In this document: piece by piece, positions 6,195 to 8,873 of the stretch
How the letters are laid out: the number at the start of each line of letters is the position of its first letter
Position numbering within the stretch: the first letter of the stretch is position 1
From: Oscillospiraceae bacterium
Lineage (GTDB): Bacteria > Bacillota_A > Clostridia > Oscillospirales > Oscillospiraceae
DNA length: 8,873 bases
Assembly (NCBI GenBank): GCA_017550765.1
Contig: JAFZOC010000342.1
Coordinates: 1 to 8,873, forward strand
Direction: 5' to 3'
Position numbers and translations under genes: made by a program
Notes under the pieces: generated by a model
What the model saw: the letters and a program-made list of their open reading frames with translations, nothing else
Databases searched by the model: none
Told to the model about the DNA's origin: nothing

Positions 6195-6902
6195 TCAGCA
6201 CAGCATGTCCCGCAGCGTCTCGATCGCCCGCCGCTCCAGCCGGGAGATCTGCACCTGGGAGACGTGCAGGACCTTCGCGGCGTTCTGCTGGGTCATGCCG
6301 TGGTAGTAGCGCAGCGCGATCACCTTCCGTTCCTTCTCCGGCAGCTTCTCGATCAGCGACCGCAGCGTCACCCGCTCCAGCATCCGTTCCTCCGCCAGAT
6401 AGTCCCCCAGGACCTGCTCCAGACTGAAGCCGTCCTCGGTACTCTGACGGTGGATGCTCTCTGCAGGTCCGGTGGCCGTCTCGGCGAAGGCGATATCCTC
6501 CGGGGAGAGCCCCGTCTCCTGTGACAGTTCCAGGAGGCTGGGCTCGCGTCCCAGACGCTGCTCCAAAGTCTGCTGGGCAAAGTGGATCTGGGCCGCCTGC
6601 TCCTTCACCGAGCGGCTGACTTTGATCATCCCGTCGTCTCGCAGGAAGCGCCGGATCTCTCCGGCGATCTTGGGCACTGCATAGGTGGAGAACATGGTCC
6701 CGTATCCCGTGTCGAAACCTGCGATCGCTTTCAGAAAGCCCACGCAGCCCAGCTGATACAGGTCCTCCGGGTCTGTCCCCCGGCCCAGATAGCGTCGCAC
6801 CACGCTCCAGATCAGACCGCTGTTGGCTTCGACCAGCTGTCCCGCCGCCGCCTTGTCCCCTGCCTGCGCCGCGCGGAGCACGTCCAGCAGTTCCTCCTTC
6901 AT
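6195..6902 (-). CDS. sigF: RNA polymerase sporulation sigma factor F (sigma-70 family)
   Basis: A 235-residue sigma factor that directs the first forespore-specific transcription after asymmetric division. Region 2 spans about residues 28-95, with LIWSVVRRYL, DLYQLGCVGFLKAI and FSTYAVPKIAGEIRRFLRDDG (71-91), followed by VSRSVKE (95-101). Region 3 covers about 100-150. Region 4 covers about 175-232, with a helix-turn-helix around TQQNAAKVLHVSQVQISRLE (204-223). It is about 20 residues shorter than the B. subtilis protein, mostly at the N-terminus. The open frame continues upstream into spoIIAB, but that sequence is His/Arg-rich and not sigma-like, so M1 at 6902 is chosen. The ATG overlaps the spoIIAB stop as ATGA, with no Shine-Dalgarno sequence before it, so translation probably depends on coupling. 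Assignment to SigF rather than SigG rests mainly on the spoIIAA-spoIIAB context. Confidence 0.95.
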   Translation of the reverse strand: MKEELLDVLRAAQAGDKAAAGQLVEANSGLIWSVVRRYLGRGTDPEDLYQLGCVGFLKAIAGFDTGYGTMFSTYAVPKIAGEIRRFLRDDGMIKVSRSVKEQAAQIHFAQQTLEQRLGREPSLLELSQETGLSPEDIAFAETATGPAESIHRQSTEDGFSLEQVLGDYLAEERMLERVTLRSLIEKLPEKERKVIALRYYHGMTQQNAAKVLHVSQVQISRLERRAIETLRDMLC

Positions 6903-7339
6903 CGCTGTCGGGTGCGGGAGCGGATCTTCTTCTCCATGACCACCGTGGTCCCCTTCCCCGGCTTCGTCCGCACCCGCAGTCCGTCCATGAAGCTCTCCAT
7001 GATGGTGAAGCCCATGCCGCTGCGCTCCTCTCCGCCGGTGGTGAAGAGCGGCTGCCGCGCTTTCTCCACGTCCTCGATCCCGCATCCCTTGTCCTGCACC
7101 ACGATCTCCAGTCTGTCCGCGTCGACGATCCGCAGGCGCATGTGGACCTCCCCGACCGTATCGGGGTAGGCGTGGACGATGCAGTTCGTCACCGCCTCGG
7201 AGACCGCGGTTCGGATGTCGCCCAGTTCCTCCATGGTCGGGTCCAGCTGCGCGGCGAAGGCCGCCGCCACCGTCCGGGCCAGGGCCTCGTTCCGGCTCCT
7301 GCTGGGAAAGTCCAGCTTTATGTAGTTTTGTGCTCTCAT
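6899..7339 (-). CDS. spoIIAB: Anti-sigma F factor and SpoIIAA serine kinase
   Basis: A 146-residue GHKL-fold ATPase and kinase of the length usual for SpoIIAB. It binds and inhibits sigma F, and phosphorylates SpoIIAA to keep itself active before septation. Conserved features are LDPTMEEL (32-39), the N-box SEAVTNCIVHAY (47-58, with E48 and the Mg-ATP ligand N52), DKGCGI (83-88), ARQPLFTT (94-101) and the glycine-rich RSGMGFTIMESFMD (106-119). R22, in NEALAR, aligns with the B. subtilis arginine that contacts sigma F. The ATG has AAAGGAG ending 5 nt upstream, and that site abuts the spoIIAA stop codon. It lies 12 nt after spoIIAA and overlaps sigF by 4 nt, the classic spoIIA order. Confidence 0.96.
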   Translation of the reverse strand: MRAQNYIKLDFPSRSRNEALARTVAAAFAAQLDPTMEELGDIRTAVSEAVTNCIVHAYPDTVGEVHMRLRIVDADRLEIVVQDKGCGIEDVEKARQPLFTTGGEERSGMGFTIMESFMDGLRVRTKPGKGTTVVMEKKIRSRTRQR

Positions 7340-7351
7340 GCTCGCTCCTTT

Positions 7352-7669
7352 CTATCGGCTGCGGACGGCGACCGGGATCGACCGGCCGATCCCCGCAGCT
7401 TCGATGACGCGTTTTGGCTGCGGGGCCGGATCTTCGATCCAGATCTTCCCGCCGAGTTCTCTGACAAGACGGCTCGTCCGGATCAGCAGTGCGACCCCGG
7501 AGGAGTCCATGAAGGTCAGTCCGCTCAGATCCAGGACCAGTTCCCGCGGGAGCTGCTCCTCCAGCAGATCCTCCAGCGCGCGCATCGTCTCCCGCGCCTC
7601 ATGCTGATCCAACTCGCCGCGCAGGCTGACGGTCAGCCTGCCGGACATATACGCCGTGCCGAGCTCCAT
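7352..7669 (-). CDS. spoIIAA: Anti-sigma F factor antagonist (STAS domain)
   Basis: A 105-residue STAS-domain protein. When unphosphorylated it binds SpoIIAB and releases sigma F. The first strands include LTVSLRGELDQHEA (12-25), and the signature FMDSSG (53-58) contains S56, the equivalent of the serine phosphorylated in B. subtilis SpoIIAA, after D55. LVRELGGKIWI (68-78) continues the fold. The protein is about 12 residues shorter than the B. subtilis one and stops soon after AAGIGRSIPV, so much of the last helix seems to be missing. The TAG stop runs into the spoIIAB ribosome binding site, leaving no room for more. The start ATG has AAGGGGG about 8 nt upstream; an internal ATG at codon 8 is less likely because it would trim the first strand. 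Confidence 0.93.
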   Translation of the reverse strand: MELGTAYMSGRLTVSLRGELDQHEARETMRALEDLLEEQLPRELVLDLSGLTFMDSSGVALLIRTSRLVRELGGKIWIEDPAPQPKRVIEAAGIGRSIPVAVRSR

Positions 7670-7698
7670 GCTGCGGCCCCCTTTCTCCGTCGTTGTGC

Positions 7699-7729
7699 AA
7701 AAAAATGCGCTGCATCCGTAGATGCAGCG
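7699..7729 (-). terminator. Intrinsic terminator after the valS-GNAT transcript
   Basis: On the minus strand CGCTGCATC, loop TACG, GATGCAGCG forms a perfect 9-bp stem, followed after CA by seven T residues. It sits 32 nt after the acetyltransferase stop codon and 30 nt before the spoIIAA start. It should end valS-acetyltransferase transcription and insulate the sporulation operon from it. Confidence 0.85.
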
Positions 7730-7731
7730 TT

Positions 7732-7764
7732 ATCATACCGTTTTTTTCGCGCAAGATCTGTCAA
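7732..7764 (-). promoter_or_regulatory. Possible spoIIA promoter, weakly supported
   Basis: TTGACA (7764-7759), overlapping the acetyltransferase stop, and TATGAT (7737-7732) are good hexamers, but the 21-nt spacing is too long for a normal sigma-A promoter. In B. subtilis, spoIIA is transcribed by sigma H; I could not find a convincing sigma H site (AGGA...GAAT pattern) here. A start about 7 nt after TATGAT would fall inside the 5' arm of the terminator hairpin, so such transcripts would escape termination. Treat this as a lead only; the true promoter may lie further upstream, inside the acetyltransferase gene. Confidence 0.25.
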
Positions 7765-8483
7765 ACGGGGGAGCTCCTCAGCCAGATGACTTCACCTTCC
7801 GCGATGCTGAGCCCCAGTTTCTTCTGCAGTGCCATGGAGGCGCTGTTGTCCGTGAAGAGCTGACAGTAGGGCCTGTTCCCCCGGTCCAGTTCCATGGCGA
7901 TCAGAAAGCTCTCCAGGGAAGAGGCGATCCCGCGGCGGCGCCAGGCGGGCAGCACCTCCAGCAGGCCCATGGAGCCTTCCGCGTGCTTGCCGATGAAGCC
8001 TGCCAGCTGTCCCTCCCGGAAAGCGCCGAAGAGGGCGCCCCGCTCCAGGCGCCAGGCCAGGTACTCGCTGTCCTCATGGCGATAGTTTGCGATGAGGAAG
8101 TCCAGGTGCTCCCCCGTCAGCTGCCGGATGCCGGCCGTGTCCCGGACGGGCGGGCGCTCGTGCTCATACACCGCCTGATAGCAGCGCATCCAGGTCTCCA
8201 TCCCCAGGCTCCTGCAGAGCGAAGCCTCCTGGTCCGCCTGATGGATGGCCAGCAGCGGGAAGGAACGGTCCCCCAGCAGGCGGAGGGCCGTCTCGCCGTC
8301 CCGGCAGGAGAGCATCCCGCAGTAGCCCTCGTCCACGGAGAGCAGGACGCCGGTCTCTTCTGCGGCGACGACATGGCCCAGGCCGCGTCGGAGCGCTTCG
8401 GTCATGTCCGTGTGCAGGAGCGGATCGCGCGCCAGGTAGCGGCACGCGATCCGCAGGGCATCCGTATGGGCGGAGGTCATCAT
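7761..8483 (-). CDS. GNAT-family N-acetyltransferase (FR47-like C-terminal domain)
   Basis: A 240-residue protein with a recognisable GNAT fold in its C-terminal half. Residues 174-195 (LLEVLPAWRRRGIASSLESF...) form motif A, with the acetyl-CoA pyrophosphate loop RRRGIA (182-187). DNSASMALQKKLGL (212-225) is the following motif B, typical of FR47-like proteins. The N-terminal 110 residues are less conserved and include GYCGMLSCRDGETALRLL (53-70), probably a partner or substrate domain. No signal peptide or membrane segment is seen. The gene begins ATGATG; the first ATG overlaps the valS stop codon (ATGA), and no clear Shine-Dalgarno sequence precedes it, so translation is probably coupled to valS. 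The acetyl acceptor is unknown and cannot be inferred from the sequence; a small amine or a protein N-terminus are both possible. Confidence 0.88.
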   Translation of the reverse strand: MMTSAHTDALRIACRYLARDPLLHTDMTEALRRGLGHVVAAEETGVLLSVDEGYCGMLSCRDGETALRLLGDRSFPLLAIHQADQEASLCRSLGMETWMRCYQAVYEHERPPVRDTAGIRQLTGEHLDFLIANYRHEDSEYLAWRLERGALFGAFREGQLAGFIGKHAEGSMGLLEVLPAWRRRGIASSLESFLIAMELDRGNRPYCQLFTDNSASMALQKKLGLSIAEGEVIWLRSSPV

Positions 8484-8873
8484 TTGCCCAGGTCCGCCAG
8501 GCTCTTCTGCAGGTTCTCGATCAGGGCCTCCAGCTTGGCCTTCTTCTCCCGCTCGGCGTTGACGACGGCTTCCGGCGCGCGGGTGACGAAGTTCTGGTTG
8601 GAGAGCTTGCCGATCTGGGCCTGCAGCTGCTTCTGGGCGTTGGCGAGCTCCTTCTCGATCCGGGCGCGCTCCTTGGCCAGGTCCACCAGCTCCGCCATGG
8701 GCATGAACATGCGGGCGTTGTCGGTGACCACAGACACCATCCCGGCGGTGTCTTCCGGCGCGGCGTCCACCACGGTGACGGCGCTGGCGTAGGCCAGCTT
8801 GCAGATGTAGCTGACGCCGGCCTCGAAAGCGGCCTTCTTGTCGGTGGCGATGATCAGGTGCGCCTTCCGGGAG
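8480..8873 (-). CDS. valS: Valyl-tRNA synthetase, C-terminal part (5' end outside window)
   Basis: The last 130 or so residues of valyl-tRNA synthetase, the cytoplasmic enzyme that charges tRNA-Val. The visible part begins SRKAHLIIATDKKAAFEAG, then TDNARMFMPMAELVDLAKERARIEKEL, GKLSNQNFVTRAPEAVVNAEREK and a final KLEALIENLQKSLADLGK. This is the characteristic C-terminal arm of ValRS, a long antiparallel coiled coil with heptad-like Leu and Ala positions that contacts the tRNA. The AELVDLAKERARIEKEL and FVTRAPEAVV segments are diagnostic of ValS. The catalytic HIGH and KMSKS regions lie outside the window. The first complete codon is at 8872 and the frame is open to the edge. The TGA stop overlaps the acetyltransferase start. 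Confidence 0.95.
   Translation of the reverse strand, partial: SRKAHLIIATDKKAAFEAGVSYICKLAYASAVTVVDAAPEDTAGMVSVVTDNARMFMPMAELVDLAKERARIEKELANAQKQLQAQIGKLSNQNFVTRAPEAVVNAEREKKAKLEALIENLQKSLADLGK

Noticed and set aside
5980..6201. 73-codon minus-strand open frame as a separate gene after sigF
   Set aside because: It starts upstream of the aro promoter, runs across the promoter and leader and has no recognisable domain; only its last 36 codons could be a leader peptide.
6903..7085. 61-codon N-terminal extension of SigF
   Set aside because: His- and Arg-rich sequence reading spoIIAB out of frame; the sigma factor homology begins at the ATG at 6902, which has the typical ATGA overlap.
1..8873. 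Mobile elements, CRISPR arrays, tRNA or rRNA genes, toxin-antitoxin or defence genes
   Set aside because: No transposase or integrase motifs, direct repeats, regular spacers or cloverleaf sequences were seen; the window is densely filled with housekeeping and sporulation genes.

Overview
This window is a GC-rich (by eye roughly 65%), gene-dense stretch of a chromosome from an endospore-forming member of the Firmicutes, most likely the class Clostridia. The evidence is a spoIIAA-spoIIAB-sigF operon next to typical bacterial housekeeping genes. The genus cannot be told from the sequence. Every supported gene is on the minus strand, so transcription runs from high to low coordinates. I see no mobile element, CRISPR array, rRNA or tRNA gene.

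Layout in the direction of transcription. (1) 8873-8480: the C-terminal end of valyl-tRNA synthetase (valS, cut by the window edge), overlapping by 4 nt a GNAT-type acetyltransferase gene (8483-7761) of unknown substrate. (2) 7729-7699: an intrinsic terminator. (3) 7669-6195: spoIIAA, spoIIAB and sigF, the anti-anti-sigma factor, anti-sigma factor and sigma factor that switch on forespore transcription. (4) 6194-5908: a 287-nt intergenic region with a near-consensus sigma-A promoter and a roughly 160-nt structured leader ending in a hairpin terminator. It looks like a transcription attenuator for the downstream operon. (5) 5907 to the left edge: aroF, aroB, aroA, aroC, a three-domain fusion (chorismate mutase, shikimate dehydrogenase, shikimate kinase) and the first 13 codons of a type II 3-dehydroquinase gene (aroQ).

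The aro block encodes all seven steps from erythrose-4-phosphate plus phosphoenolpyruvate to chorismate, plus chorismate mutase, which commits chorismate to phenylalanine and tyrosine. Every junction between its genes overlaps by 1 to 10 nt, so it is probably one translationally coupled transcript under one control point, the leader. The most interesting items are the leader RNA, where the 5' arm of the terminator can instead pair over 11 nt with a split upstream element, and the trifunctional enzyme, whose N-terminal chorismate mutase is joined to two enzymes acting upstream of chorismate.
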